Assembly (NCBI RefSeq): GCF_003583405.1
Contig: NZ_QXEC01000011.1
Span: 1 to 64,000, forward strand
Direction of reading: 5' to 3'
Source: Micromonospora radicis
Lineage (GTDB): Bacteria > Actinomycetota > Actinomycetes > Mycobacteriales > Micromonosporaceae
DNA length: 64,000 nucleotides
Shown: positions 33,184-42,030 of the stretch, piece after piece
Position numbering within the stretch: position 1 is the first letter of the stretch
Layout: every line of letters begins with the position of its first letter
Notes under the pieces: model-generated
The model's database searches: none
Seen by the model: only the letters and a program-made list of their open reading frames with translations
What the model was told of the DNA's origin: nothing
Program-made: the position numbers and the translations under genes

Positions 33184-34029
33184 ATGGTGGAGTCCACTCC
33201 GGCCGAGGTGACCGCCCTCTACGGCGGTCCGGCCACCCGTCGGGTCCGCACCCGTGACCTGCTCGCCGCCAAGGAGCGCGGCGAGAAGTGGCCGATGCTC
33301 ACCTCGTACGACCAGTACACCGCCTCGATCTTCGACGCGGCCGGCATTCCGGTGCTGCTGGTCGGCGACTCGGCGGCGAACAACGTGTTCGGCTACGAGA
33401 CCACCCTGCCGGTGACCGCCGAGGAGCTGCTGCCGCTGGTACGGGCCGTGGTCCGGGCCACCCGGCAGGCGCTCGTCGTCGGTGACCTGCCGTTCGGCTC
33501 CTACGAGGAGGGACCGACCCAGGCACTGCGCACCGCCGTCCGGTTCATGAAGGAGGGCGGCTGCCACGCGGTGAAGCTGGAGGGCGGGCGGCGCTGCGCC
33601 GACCAGATCGCGGCCATCGTCGGGGCCGGCATCCCGGTGATGGCGCACATCGGGTTCACCCCGCAGAGCGAACACACCATCGGCGGCTACCGGGTGCAGG
33701 GCCGGGGCGACACCGCCGAGGAGGTGATCGCCGACGCCCGGGCGGTGGCCGAGGCGGGTGCCTTCGCGGTGGTGCTGGAGATGGTGCCCGGCGAGGTCGC
33801 CAAGCGGATCACCGCCGAGCTGGCCATCCCCACGGTGGGCATCGGCGCCGGCCCGGAGACCGACGCGCAGGTGCTGGTCTGGCAGGACATGGCGGGGCTG
33901 CGGTCCGGCCGTACGCCGCGCTTCGTGAAGCGCTACGCCGACCTGGCCGAGGTGCTCGGCGACGCCACCCAGCGGTTCGCCGCCGAGGTCCGTGGCGCCC
34001 AGTTCCCCGCCGCCGAACACACCTTCTAG
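33184..34029 (+). CDS. panB: Ketopantoate hydroxymethyltransferase PanB
   Basis: PanB adds a hydroxymethyl group from methylene-tetrahydrofolate to 2-oxoisovalerate, the first committed step toward pantothenate and coenzyme A. The 281-residue protein has [35 protein letters not shown] (Mg-binding Asp), [21 protein letters not shown] and [12 protein letters not shown], all family signatures, with the catalytic Glu in [14 protein letters not shown]. The ATG at 33184 follows AAAGGAGAAGTGCC. It is probably co-directional but separately transcribed from nadE (128 bp gap with a weak hairpin) and ends in a perfect terminator. Confidence 0.97.
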   Translation: MVESTPAEVTALYGGPATRRVRTRDLLAAKERGEKWPMLTSYDQYTASIFDAAGIPVLLVGDSAANNVFGYETTLPVTAEELLPLVRAVVRATRQALVVGDLPFGSYEEGPTQALRTAVRFMKEGGCHAVKLEGGRRCADQIAAIVGAGIPVMAHIGFTPQSEHTIGGYRVQGRGDTAEEVIADARAVAEAGAFAVVLEMVPGEVAKRITAELAIPTVGIGAGPETDAQVLVWQDMAGLRSGRTPRFVKRYADLAEVLGDATQRFAAEVRGAQFPAAEHTF

Positions 34030-34040
34030 CCGACCGTCGG

Positions 34041-34081
34041 GATCGGGGTACGGAAGCCGCCCCGGCTTCCGTACCCCGATC
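34041..34081 (+). terminator. Terminator hairpin after panB
   Basis: A perfect 19-bp stem (GATCGGGGTACGGAAGCCG and its complement) with a 3-base loop begins 12 bases after the panB stop. Confidence 0.85.
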
Positions 34082-34129
34082 CAGGGCAGGGGCGACAGGG
34101 TGCCGCGGGAACCGCTAGGGTTCGCGGGC

Positions 34130-34651
34130 GTGAACCGGATTCGATCTTCTGCTCTTGCCCTGACCTGCGCCTCCGTGCTGGCACTCACCGCCTGCGGTGG
34201 GGATGGGACAGCCGCCCCGACACCGTCCGCGACGCCCACCACCGCACCCGCCACCACGGCGGCCGCCCCGTCGGCGACCCCGTCCGCCGCCCCGGCCACG
34301 TCGGCACCGACCGCCGACGCGGCCGGCGACAAGAAACTCTGCCAGGCGCTGAAGAAGGCCGGCAACGACTCGAAGCAGGCACTGGTCAGCGCCCTGAGGT
34401 CCGGCAAGGAACCGACCCCCGCGCTGTTCGCGAAGGTCTACACCGACATGGCGAAGGAACTCGGCAAGGTGGCCGGCAGCGGCAGCCCGGACAGCCGGGT
34501 GGTCACCGCGGTGGCGGAGTTCCGGGCCCAGGTGACCGAGGCCGCGGCAGCCGCCGATCCGGCCGCGGCCAGCGAGAAGCCCGCCTTCCAGAAGACCGGC
34601 GCGAACGTCACCGCGGCCTGCGAGCCGACCGGCGTGGACGTCAACTTCTGA
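34130..34651 (+). CDS. Lipoprotein of unknown function
   Basis: This 173-residue protein has a lipoprotein signal sequence: a basic start VNRIRSS, a hydrophobic core LALTCASVLALTAC, and Cys in the lipobox LTAC-GG. A Thr/Ala/Pro-rich tether of about 45 residues follows, then a helical domain (KKLCQALKKAGNDSKQAL and ALFAKVYTDMAKELGKVAG) ending NVTAACEPTGVDVNF. Two mature Cys residues could form a disulfide. I do not recognise a named family. The start is GTG at 34130; the gene converges with the F420 reductase across a hairpin. Confidence 0.75.
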   Translation: MNRIRSSALALTCASVLALTACGGDGTAAPTPSATPTTAPATTAAAPSATPSAAPATSAPTADAAGDKKLCQALKKAGNDSKQALVSALRSGKEPTPALFAKVYTDMAKELGKVAGSGSPDSRVVTAVAEFRAQVTEAAAAADPAAASEKPAFQKTGANVTAACEPTGVDVNF

Positions 34652-34702
34652 GCACCGGCGCCGGGTCGGGCGCACCGCGAGCCCCGACCCGGCGACACTC
34701 GT

Positions 34703-34736
34703 GCCCACCGTCGCGGCGACGCCCGCGACGGTGGGC
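34703..34736. terminator. Bidirectional terminator hairpin
   Basis: Perfect 14-bp arms GCCCACCGTCGCGG and its complement with a 6-base loop lie between the convergent lipoprotein and F420 reductase genes. Confidence 0.8.
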
Positions 34737-34783
34737 GCCCCGACCCGCCGACCGGCGGTGGGCGTGAGCGGCCGTCGACCGGA

Positions 34784-35479
34784 TCAGAGGTCGGTGACCC
34801 GCACGCCGGCGTGGGTCTTGTAGCGCCGGTTGATCGCGATCAGGTTGGCGGTGAACGCCTCGATCTGGTGGGCGTTGCGCAGCCGCCCCGCGTACACGCC
34901 CCGCATGCCGGGGATCCGGGCGGCGAGCGCGGCGACCACGTCGACCAACTCCCGCTGCTCCGTACAGATCAGCACGTCGAGGTCGATCCGGTCGATCTCC
35001 GGGTCGGCCAGCAGCGGCGCACTGACGTGGTTGAACGCGGCACAGACCCGGGAGTCGGGCAGCAGCGCGGCGGCCTGCTGGACGGCGCTGCCCTCGGGCA
35101 CCGGCAACGCGTACGGGCCCTGCTTGTCGAAGCCGAGTGGGTTGACACAGTCGACCACGATCTTGCCGGCGAGCGGCTCGGCGAGCGCCGCGACGGTGGC
35201 GGCGTGCCCGTCCCACGGCACCGCGATGATCACCACGTCGCTGCGCCGGGCCACCTCGTCGTTGTCGGTGCCGGTCACCCCGCCGGCCGGTACGCCGGGC
35301 AGCGCGGCGATCTCCGCCGCCGACTGCGCGGCCCGCTCGGCGGACCGGGAGCCGATCAGCACCGGCTGGCCGGCCCGGGCGAACCGGTAGGCCAGCCCCC
35401 GCCCCTGGTCGCCGGTGCCGCCGATGATGCCGACGGTGAGTCCGGAGACGTCGGGCAGGTCACTCGGGTCGTATGCCAT
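34784..35479 (-). CDS. npdG: NADPH-dependent F420 reductase
   Basis: This 231-residue enzyme transfers hydride between NADPH and the deazaflavin cofactor F420, which actinomycetes use in many reductions. The N-terminal Rossmann motif is GIIGGTGDQGRGLAYRFA, typical of Fno, followed by IGSRSAERA (NADP phosphate recognition). Next are VIIAVPWDGH, VDCVNPLGFDKQGPY (F420 contact region) and AAFNHVSAPLL, and the protein ends with NAHQIEAFTANLIAINRRYKTHAGVRVTDL split over the last helix. I chose the ATG at 35479 because GGAAGG sits nine bases before it; an ATG at 35488 abuts that ribosome site. The gene is probably transcribed alone. Confidence 0.88.
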   Translation of the reverse strand: MAYDPSDLPDVSGLTVGIIGGTGDQGRGLAYRFARAGQPVLIGSRSAERAAQSAAEIAALPGVPAGGVTGTDNDEVARRSDVVIIAVPWDGHAATVAALAEPLAGKIVVDCVNPLGFDKQGPYALPVPEGSAVQQAAALLPDSRVCAAFNHVSAPLLADPEIDRIDLDVLICTEQRELVDVVAALAARIPGMRGVYAGRLRNAHQIEAFTANLIAINRRYKTHAGVRVTDL

Positions 35480-35556
35480 GGTCGTCATCCTTCCAGTTCC
35501 ACCGGCCCGGCAGCAGCGGCCGGCGCTGTGAGAATCCCCGCTGGCGGGAGCTGCGA

Positions 35557-36990
35557 TCAGGCGAGTTCGAAGGCGACCGCCCGGGTGGCCGGGTCGGCGG
35601 TGACCAACCGGACCCGCACCCGGGTACCGAGCGCCAACTCGCCGACGCAGCGGGCGCGCACCGGCGGGTCGTCCAGCGCCACCGTCCCACCCGGCGGGCG
35701 GCCCGGACGGGACCGGCCGTTGGACGGTGCGTCGACGTCCAGCACCGCCGCGTCGAACGTCTCACCCACCCGGTGCCGCAGCAGGACCGCCTCGGCCAGG
35801 TCGATGGCGCCGCGACTGGCCGCCGACGCGGTGCGGTCCGTCGCGGCCATCACCGCCGGCAGCCGGGGCAGCGCCGCCCGGGCCCAGTCCGGTACCGCCC
35901 GGCCGTCGTGCAGGGCGAGGCAGACCTCCGTGGCGTACCGGTCGGCCAGCCGCCGCAACGGCGCCGTGACATGGGCGTACGCGGCCGCCACCCCGCCGTG
36001 CGCCGGCTGCCCGGGCAACTCCCCGTCGAAGGCGGTGTACGCGGCCGACCGCATCAACTCGGCCGCCTGGTCCACGAAGGCGGCGGCTCTCGGCACCGCC
36101 GGGTCCAGCCCGAGCAGCAGTTCGCCGACGCCCATCCCGGCCGGCCAGTGCACGCCCAGCGGGGCGGCGGCCGCGCGCAGTCGTTGCACCGCCTCGGCCT
36201 TCGGCGCGGGCATCGTACGCAGCAGGCCGATCCCGCCGGCCAGCATGAGATCCGCGGCGGCCATCCCGGTGAGCAGCGAGATCTGCGCGTTGTGCTCCTC
36301 CATCGGCACCGGTGCCCGCAGCACCAGTCGCCAACCGTCGCCGTCGGCCTCCACATCCTGCTCGGGAATCGGCAGGTTGATCGCGCCACGGCGCAGCCCA
36401 CGCGCGGTGAGCAGGGCCCCGATCTCGGGCAGCAGGGCGACCGGCTCCGGCAACCGGCCCGCGTCGGCGTCGGCCTGCACGCCCGGATAGTCCAGCTGGG
36501 CCCGGCTGCGTACCAGCGCCCGCTCCACCCGTACGGCGGTGGTGTCGCCGTCGGCGGCCAGGTCGATGGTCCACAGCACGGCCGCCCGGTCGACGGCGGG
36601 CAGCAGGCTCGCCGCGCCCTCGCCGAGCGTGTGCGGATGCAACGGCACGTTGCCGTCGGGCAGGTAGACCGTCTGCCCGCGCCGCCAGGTCTCCTCCTCC
36701 AGGGCACCACCCGGGCGTACGTGGGCGGCGACGTCGGCTATCGCGTACCACACCCGGAAGCCGCCACCGGCGCGGCGACTGAGCCGCATCGCCTGGTCCA
36801 GGTCGCGCGAGCCGGGCGGGTCGACCGTGACCAACGGGATGTCGGTGCGGTCGACGGCCGGCCGGGGCGGCGCGGCGGCGGCCTGGTCGGCCTCCCGCTG
36901 CGCCGCCTCCGGATAGACCTCGGGCAGATCCAGTTCGCGGCGCAACGCCCTGAAGTCGATGCGAGGCGCGAGGACGCGTCGGATGACCAT
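35557..36990 (-). CDS. RNB-domain 3'-5' exoribonuclease
   Basis: This 477-residue protein contains an RNase II/R catalytic (RNB) domain. DIPLVTVDPPGSRDLDQAM carries the Asp cluster that binds the two metals, and GFRVWYAIADVAAHV and LPDGNVPLHPHTLGEGAASLLP are typical. Near the C-terminus AYAHVTAPLRRLADRY is the conserved tail of the domain, with a small S1-like end (GTRVRVRLVTADPATRAVAFEL). The N-terminal cold-shock domains of full RNase R are missing, as in the short actinobacterial family. I start at ATG 36990 (MVIRRVLAPRIDFRALRREL); the in-frame extension upstream reads antisense through the histone-like gene. Confidence 0.85.
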   Translation of the reverse strand: MVIRRVLAPRIDFRALRRELDLPEVYPEAAQREADQAAAAPPRPAVDRTDIPLVTVDPPGSRDLDQAMRLSRRAGGGFRVWYAIADVAAHVRPGGALEEETWRRGQTVYLPDGNVPLHPHTLGEGAASLLPAVDRAAVLWTIDLAADGDTTAVRVERALVRSRAQLDYPGVQADADAGRLPEPVALLPEIGALLTARGLRRGAINLPIPEQDVEADGDGWRLVLRAPVPMEEHNAQISLLTGMAAADLMLAGGIGLLRTMPAPKAEAVQRLRAAAAPLGVHWPAGMGVGELLLGLDPAVPRAAAFVDQAAELMRSAAYTAFDGELPGQPAHGGVAAAYAHVTAPLRRLADRYATEVCLALHDGRAVPDWARAALPRLPAVMAATDRTASAASRGAIDLAEAVLLRHRVGETFDAAVLDVDAPSNGRSRPGRPPGGTVALDDPPVRARCVGELALGTRVRVRLVTADPATRAVAFELA

Positions 36991-37060
36991 GAGCCAATCC
37001 TGACAGCGCCGGGCACGCGGCGCCCTCCCCCGACCGAGGGGCCTGCGGGCGTACGCCGGG

Positions 37061-38074
37061 TCAGCCGGCCGTCTTGCCCGTCCGCCCGGCCGGGTTGGCC
37101 CGTCCCGACGCCCGCGCGGCACCGCTAGTCGCCGCCGGCTTGCTGGCCGCCGTCTTCCTGCCCGCGGGGCTCGCCGTGGTCGCGCTCTTGCGGGCGGTCG
37201 CCGTGGTCGCGCTCTTGCGGGCGGTCGCCTTGGTCGTCGTCTTACGGGCCGCCGGCCGGGTCGCGGTCGCCTTCGCCGTGGCCTTCCCGGCCGGAGCGGT
37301 CTTGCGCGCCGTGGCCGGTTTGCCCGCGGTCGTCTTCTTCGCGGGAGCCTTCGCCGCGGTCGCCTTCTTCGCGGAAGCCTTCGCGGCCGTGGCCCGCTTG
37401 CTGGTGGCCGCCGCCACGGTCCGACCGGCCGGCGCCTTCGCCGCGCTGGGCCTCGCCGCGCTGGTCTTCTTCGCGGCTGCGGTCGTCCTGGGCGTGGTCG
37501 TCTTCTTCGCCGCGGTCGTCTTCTTCGCGGGAGCCTTCGCCGCGGTCGCCTTGTTCGCGGGAGCCTTCTTCGCGGTCGCCTTGTTCGCGGGAGCCTTCGC
37601 CGCGGTCGCCTTCGCCGCCGTGGTCTTCCGTGCGGTCGTGGCCCTCGCCGTCGCGGTGGTCTTCCGCGCGGCGGTGGCCTTCGTCGCCGCCGTGGTCTTC
37701 GCCGCCGTGGTCTTCTTCGCCGCCTTCGCCGGCGCCTTGGCCGGTGCCTTCTTCGCGGGAGCCTTGGTCGCCGTGGTCTTGGTCGCCGTGCTCTTCGTCG
37801 CCGTGGTCTTGGTCGCCGTCGCCTTGCTGGCGGGTGCCTTCCTCGCCGCCGCCCGGTTGGCGGGGGCCTTCCTCGCGGCGGCCTTGGCGGTGGTGCTGCT
37901 GGCCGCCGAGGTGCGCCCGGCGCCGCCGGGTGCGGTCCGGGCCGCCGGAGCGGTGCCACTGGCCCGGCGGCTGGACGGGGTACGGGTGAGGCCGGCGGTG
38001 CGATCCGTCGCGGCGGTCTTGCGCGCGGGGGTACGCTTCGCGGCCGGTCGGGTGGCCTGCTGTGCTTCGGCCAT
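37061..38074 (-). CDS. Histone H1-like Lys/Ala/Thr-rich DNA-binding protein
   Basis: This 337-residue protein is almost entirely made of AKK, TKATA and KAPAKKA-type repeats rich in Lys, Ala, Thr and Pro, like the C-terminal tail of eukaryotic H1 and the tails of actinobacterial HupB. No folded HU domain is present, so it is a disordered, strongly basic protein that probably condenses DNA or RNA. The ATG at 38074 is preceded by AAGGAGGG and is certain. Repeats at DNA level (GCCTTCGCGGCGGTC-like) suggest length variation among strains. It lies just upstream of the RNB exoribonuclease on the same strand (70 bp). Confidence 0.8.
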   Translation of the reverse strand: MAEAQQATRPAAKRTPARKTAATDRTAGLTRTPSSRRASGTAPAARTAPGGAGRTSAASSTTAKAAARKAPANRAAARKAPASKATATKTTATKSTATKTTATKAPAKKAPAKAPAKAAKKTTAAKTTAATKATAARKTTATARATTARKTTAAKATAAKAPANKATAKKAPANKATAAKAPAKKTTAAKKTTTPRTTAAAKKTSAARPSAAKAPAGRTVAAATSKRATAAKASAKKATAAKAPAKKTTAGKPATARKTAPAGKATAKATATRPAARKTTTKATARKSATTATARKSATTASPAGRKTAASKPAATSGAARASGRANPAGRTGKTAG

Positions 38075-38151
38075 CTCGGTCCCTCCTTGGGTACGTGCCA
38101 CCGCCCTCGCGGCGCACGCAGTACCTCGACACGGGAGGCGTCCCGCGTCGT

Positions 38152-38361
38152 CTACTTCTCCTCCCCGTCCTCCTCGGCCCAGCGGGCGTCCTCGGCCTCC
38201 CACGCTTCGTTGCGCTCCCGCACCGTCTGCAGGGCGTTCTCCGCGTCGGCGGCTGAGGCGTACGGCCCGAGAACGTGCCGGGCCGGACAGGTGTCCTCGC
38301 CGCTCTCGACCCGGTGGTGTCGCGTACACCAGTAGTAACGTCCACGTCCGCTGTCACTCAT
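38152..38361 (-). CDS. Small conserved SPOR-like protein
   Basis: This 69-residue protein, MSDSGRGRYYWCTRHHRVESG..., has a WCTRHHRVE segment with Cys and His residues, then RHVLGPYASAADAENALQTV, which looks like half of a SPOR-type alpha/beta unit, and an acidic tail ending EDARWAEEDGEEK. Small proteins of this composition are common in actinobacteria and are annotated as hypothetical or SPOR-like. The start ATG at 38361 is the only one giving this shape. It precedes the histone-like gene on the same strand. Confidence 0.7.
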   Translation of the reverse strand: MSDSGRGRYYWCTRHHRVESGEDTCPARHVLGPYASAADAENALQTVRERNEAWEAEDARWAEEDGEEK

Positions 38362-38566
38362 GGGATCACTGTGCACCGGGAAGCGACCAGCCGCCACCGG
38401 AACACCGCAAGTCACAAGCGTCTTCCACAGTAGACGTGCAACTACGCCCACGTGCTGAAACGCCGAAACCGGTCCCGGGGCGGCCACCGGCGGGCAGCCG
38501 AGGAGCGCCTGGTCATCCGAACGACCGCTGTCGAAACGTCGGCGGCCTCGTCGAGAATCAGCGCTC

Positions 38567-39835
38567 GTGACCACAACCGCTGCGGACCCCACCGTCTGCC
38601 CCAACTGCGACACCCGGGCCGTTTCTCAACTCGACGCGATGCCCTGGTGCCCGTCGTGCGAATGGAACCTCGACGCCTACGACGCCGAACGCAACCCGCC
38701 GCTGTTCGGCTGGGCGTGGGTCGACCGGCGCGCGCACCGGCTGGCGTACCGGCTGACCCGGGAGCACTTCGACCGGCTGGTGCAACGGCCCATCGGCGCG
38801 AGCGGGGCCGGTCCGGAGCGGGCACTGATCACCACCGCCTCCGTACTGCTACTCCTCGGCGTGGCCACGATCGCGGCCACCGGCCTGTGGCTGACCCTGC
38901 GGTCGTTCCCCAGCCTCACCCTGCTGCCCGGCCTCGTCCTGCTCGGCTTCGCATTCGTGCTGCGGCCACGGTTCGGCCGGCTCGACCCGGACCTGGAGGT
39001 GCTGTCCCGGCACCAGGCCCCCGAGTTGTTCGCGCTGGTCGACGAGGTGGCCACAGCACTGGGTACGCCGACGCCACAGGTGATCGGCGTGGACGGCAGC
39101 CTCAACGCGTACGCCGGCCAGGTCGGCCTGCGGCAGCGCCGGGTGCTCTGCCTCGGCCTGCCGTACTGGGGATCGCTCGGCCCGCAGGAGCGGGTGGCGT
39201 TGCTCAGCCACGAACTGGGCCACTTCGTCAACGGCGACCCGCGTCGGATGTTGCTCACCCAGCCCGCGTTCCGGACCCTCGGCGAGGCCGCCGACCTGCT
39301 CCGCCCGATGGACACCGGGCACCGCGGCGGGATCCTCGAACTGTTCGGCAACCTGCTGGCGAAGATCTTCCTCGGCACGCTGTCCCGGCTGCTCGCCGCC
39401 GCCCACCTGGTCCTCGTCTGGCTGGCCCTGCGGGAGAGCCAGCGCGCCGAGTACCTCGCCGACGAGATGGCCGCGAAGGCCGCCGGATCGGCCGGGGCGA
39501 CCCGGTTGCTGGACACCATGCTGCGGTTGGAGTCGGTGGCGCTGGCCGTGCGCCGGGAGTCCCGCGCCGGGCACGGCCCGGACCGGTGGCGGGCCACGGT
39601 GGCCGAGTCGATGGAGGCCGCCACGGCCCGGCTGCCCCAGCTTCGGCAACTCTCCGTGCGCGACGAGGCGTCGCTGTTCGCCTCCCACCCGCCGGCCGGA
39701 CTGCGCTGGCAGATGCTCACCAAGCGTGACTGGTGCGACCCGAAGGTGGTGCTCACCGAGGCCCGGATGGAGCGCTTGGACGCCGAGTTGGCCAGGGAGT
39801 ACGAACGGGTACGCCGACAGATCAGTTTGTCCTGA
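38567..39835 (+). CDS. M48-family zinc metalloprotease, membrane bound
   Basis: This 422-residue protein is a membrane-embedded zinc protease related to HtpX/Ste24. The N-terminus has a zinc ribbon (CPNCDT...CPSCEWNLD), then two transmembrane helices (residues about 88-135), and the catalytic motif LLSHELGHFVNGDPRR (HExxH near residue 219). The third ligand Glu is probably in RAEYLADEMAAKAAG. Such proteins take part in membrane protein quality control. The start is GTG at 38567. It is divergent from the small SPOR-like gene. Confidence 0.85.
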   Translation: MTTTAADPTVCPNCDTRAVSQLDAMPWCPSCEWNLDAYDAERNPPLFGWAWVDRRAHRLAYRLTREHFDRLVQRPIGASGAGPERALITTASVLLLLGVATIAATGLWLTLRSFPSLTLLPGLVLLGFAFVLRPRFGRLDPDLEVLSRHQAPELFALVDEVATALGTPTPQVIGVDGSLNAYAGQVGLRQRRVLCLGLPYWGSLGPQERVALLSHELGHFVNGDPRRMLLTQPAFRTLGEAADLLRPMDTGHRGGILELFGNLLAKIFLGTLSRLLAAAHLVLVWLALRESQRAEYLADEMAAKAAGSAGATRLLDTMLRLESVALAVRRESRAGHGPDRWRATVAESMEAATARLPQLRQLSVRDEASLFASHPPAGLRWQMLTKRDWCDPKVVLTEARMERLDAELAREYERVRRQISLS

Positions 39836-39877
39836 CCGGATGCGGAGCGTCGATCGGCGGCCCGCTAAGGTCGCCGG

Positions 39878-40387
39878 ATGGGCGTACCTGACTACATCCT
39901 GCGGATGCGTAAGCACGTCGGCCACGACCTGCTCTGGCTACCCAGCGTCAGCGCAGTGGTGCGTAACGACGCAGGCGAACTACTGCTCGGGCAACGCGCG
40001 GACGACGGGCGCTGGTCGGTGGTGAGCGGGTTCGTCGAGCCGGGCGAGCAGCCGGCCACGGCGGTGGTCCGCGAGGTGCTGGAGGAGACCGGCCTGGAGG
40101 TCGAGCCGCTGCGGCTGAGCAGTGCGGTGTCGCACCCGCACACCTACCCGAACGGGGACCACTGCGAGTACCTCAACCTCGGCTTCCACTGCCGCCCACT
40201 GGGCGGCGAGGTACGCGTCAACGACGACGAGTCGCTGGACGTGCGCTGGTTCCCGCCCGGTCGGCTGCCGGACCTCGACGAACACGCCCGACTGGTAATC
40301 CGCCATGCCCTCGGCGCGGAGACCTCGGCGTTCTTCCTGCCCGCCGGGACGCTGTGGGGTGCGCCCGGAGAACTCGAGCGTGGATGA
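39878..40387 (+). CDS. Nudix hydrolase
   Basis: This 169-residue protein has a complete Nudix box, GFVEPGEQPATAVVREVLEE followed by TGL (G-x5-E-x7-REVLEE-x-G-L), with SVSAVVRNDAGELLLGQRAD before it. It should hydrolyse a nucleoside diphosphate derivative, with no residue pattern that fixes the substrate; the branch resembles MutT-like and ADP-ribose pyrophosphatase-like enzymes. The ATG is at 39878. Its stop overlaps the GTG of the nucleotidyltransferase gene, so the two are coupled. Confidence 0.9.
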   Translation: MGVPDYILRMRKHVGHDLLWLPSVSAVVRNDAGELLLGQRADDGRWSVVSGFVEPGEQPATAVVREVLEETGLEVEPLRLSSAVSHPHTYPNGDHCEYLNLGFHCRPLGGEVRVNDDESLDVRWFPPGRLPDLDEHARLVIRHALGAETSAFFLPAGTLWGAPGELERG

Positions 40388-41306
40388 GCCGCTGCGGCGG
40401 TACCTGAACGAACTCGTCGCCGCCGCCGGTGCGGTACTCGGTGGGCGGCTGCGCGGTGCGTACGTGGCCGGTTCGGTGGGGCTGGCCGCGTACCAGCCGG
40501 GCCGCAGCGACGTCGACGTGGCGCTGGTCTGTGCCGACCCGCTGGGCCGGACGACCGCGGGTGAGTTGGTGACGCGGCTGCGGCACGAGGCGTTGCCCTG
40601 CCCGGCCCGTGGCCTGGAGTTGGTGGTGTACCGGCCGGAGGTGGCCCGCTCCGGCACCCCCGAGCCGGGCTTCGAGGTCGAGCTGAACACCGGCGCGCGG
40701 ATGGACTTCCGGGTCTCGTACGGCCCGGCCGACCGGCCCGCCGCCGACGGCCTGTTCTGGTACGGCCTGGACCGCAGCATCCTGCACCAGAGCGGGCGGG
40801 CACTGCTCGGCCCGCCCGCCGCCGAGGCCTTCGCCGACCTCGCCCCGGACGACCTTCGTCGGTTGCTCGTCGACGCGGTGCGCTGGTGGCTGGACCGCCC
40901 GATCCCACCCGGTGACGGGCCGGCGCCCGGTGCGGAGGACGCCGTCCTGGGCGCCTGCCGGTCCTGGGTACGGGTGCACCACGGGGTGTGGCTGCCCAAG
41001 GTGGCCGCCGGTCGCCGGCTGCTGGCCGACGCCCGCGCGACACCGGCCGACACCACGCCACCGGCCGACACCACGACACCGGCCGACACCGCGACACCGG
41101 CCGACGGTCGACCGACACCGGCCGACGGACCCGGGGCGCCGGCGGACGCCGGGTGGCTGGCCGACGCGGCCGTCACCGACCTGGTGGAACGGTCCATCGC
41201 GGCCCGCGGCGGCGGCACCCCGCCGAGCGGAGCCGCGGCTCGCTCGTTCCAGCGCCGGGTACTCGCCGCCCTCACCGCCCCGCCGCACCGGCACCGGTCG
41301 GGCTGA
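40380..41306 (+). CDS. Nucleotidyltransferase with DUF4111-type domain
   Basis: This 308-residue protein has a minimal nucleotidyltransferase fold, GAYVAGSVGLAAYQPGRSDV followed by DVALV (GS-x9-DxD), then ELVVYRPE with the third acidic strand, like aminoglycoside adenylyltransferases. The helical C-terminal domain (VRWWLDRPIPPGDGPAPG, ACRSWVRVHHGVWLPK) fits DUF4111. Without activity data, antibiotic modification is only one option. A Pro-Ala-Asp-Thr repeat (PADTTPPADTTTPADTATPAD, 15-nt units near 41041-41105) interrupts the C-terminal domain. The GTG at 40380 overlaps the Nudix stop. Confidence 0.8.
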   Translation: MDEPLRRYLNELVAAAGAVLGGRLRGAYVAGSVGLAAYQPGRSDVDVALVCADPLGRTTAGELVTRLRHEALPCPARGLELVVYRPEVARSGTPEPGFEVELNTGARMDFRVSYGPADRPAADGLFWYGLDRSILHQSGRALLGPPAAEAFADLAPDDLRRLLVDAVRWWLDRPIPPGDGPAPGAEDAVLGACRSWVRVHHGVWLPKVAAGRRLLADARATPADTTPPADTTTPADTATPADGRPTPADGPGAPADAGWLADAAVTDLVERSIAARGGGTPPSGAAARSFQRRVLAALTAPPHRHRSG

Positions 41307-41334
41307 GCCGACCGGTGCCGCTCCGAGGCCGCCG

Positions 41335-42030
41335 TCAGGCGGGAACCGGTTCCACCGGGATCCACAGCTCCGCCTCGGCCTGCGTACCGTCGGCGGAGAG
41401 GCGGGTGCGGGAGATCTCCGGGCCGGGCCGGGAACGGTACGGGTTGGAAGGGAACCACTGGGTGAACACGTCCCGCCACAGTTGCTGCACGGCCTCGGGG
41501 AACGCCCCCGACGCCTCGAACACCGCCCAGTCGCCGGCCGGCACCGGCAGCACGTCCAACTCCGCCGGCACCTCGGCACCGGTGACCGCGCCGAACCAGT
41601 AGTCCAGTTCGCTGCCCTCCGCGCGGTCGCCGGCCAGGCCGTCGCTGACGTTGACGATCCCCGCCGGCTCCTGGTCGGACAGGGCCGCGATCCGGTCCCG
41701 GGTCTCCGGTTCGATGCTCTTGACGAAGCCACGATGGCCGGGTTCATCCCCTCGTGCACCAGCGGCACCCGGGCCCGGCGGCCGGCGAGCACGAACGAGT
41801 TCTTCCCCACGATGCGGTATCGCATACCGCTGCTCCCTTCGACGGTGAGCACGATGCGGTATCGCATACCGCTGCTCCCTTCGACGGTGAGTCGGAAGGA
41901 GATCCGGGGCTGGGCGGACAGCGTCGCCCCGGTACGCCGAGCCTCGCCGGGGCCGACACCGTGCACGGCCTTGAACGCCCGGCCGAACGCCTCGGCCGAG
42001 CCGTACAGCACTGGACCTTCCTTCCTGATG
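41335..42030 (-). pseudogene. Broken AraC-family regulator with GyrI-like domain
   Basis: Reading the minus strand, LYGSAEAFGRAFKAVHGVGP is the second half of an AraC HTH; the first helix-turn-helix is missing, so the gene is 5'-truncated. It continues into a GyrI-like effector domain (LSAQPRISFRLTVEGSSGMRYRI). A 42-bp unit is tandemly duplicated in frame (41810-41851 and 41852-41893). Near 41731 a one-base indel shifts the frame; after it GFVKSIEPETRDRIAALSDQ and WAVFEASGAFPEAVQQLWRD continue the same domain to the stop at 41335. Truncation plus frameshift means no functional regulator. Confidence 0.75.

Noticed and set aside
36991..37959. Long Arg/Pro-rich N-terminal extension of the RNB ribonuclease
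   Set aside because: It is the shifted frame of the histone-like gene on the same strand; the family N-terminus begins at 36990.
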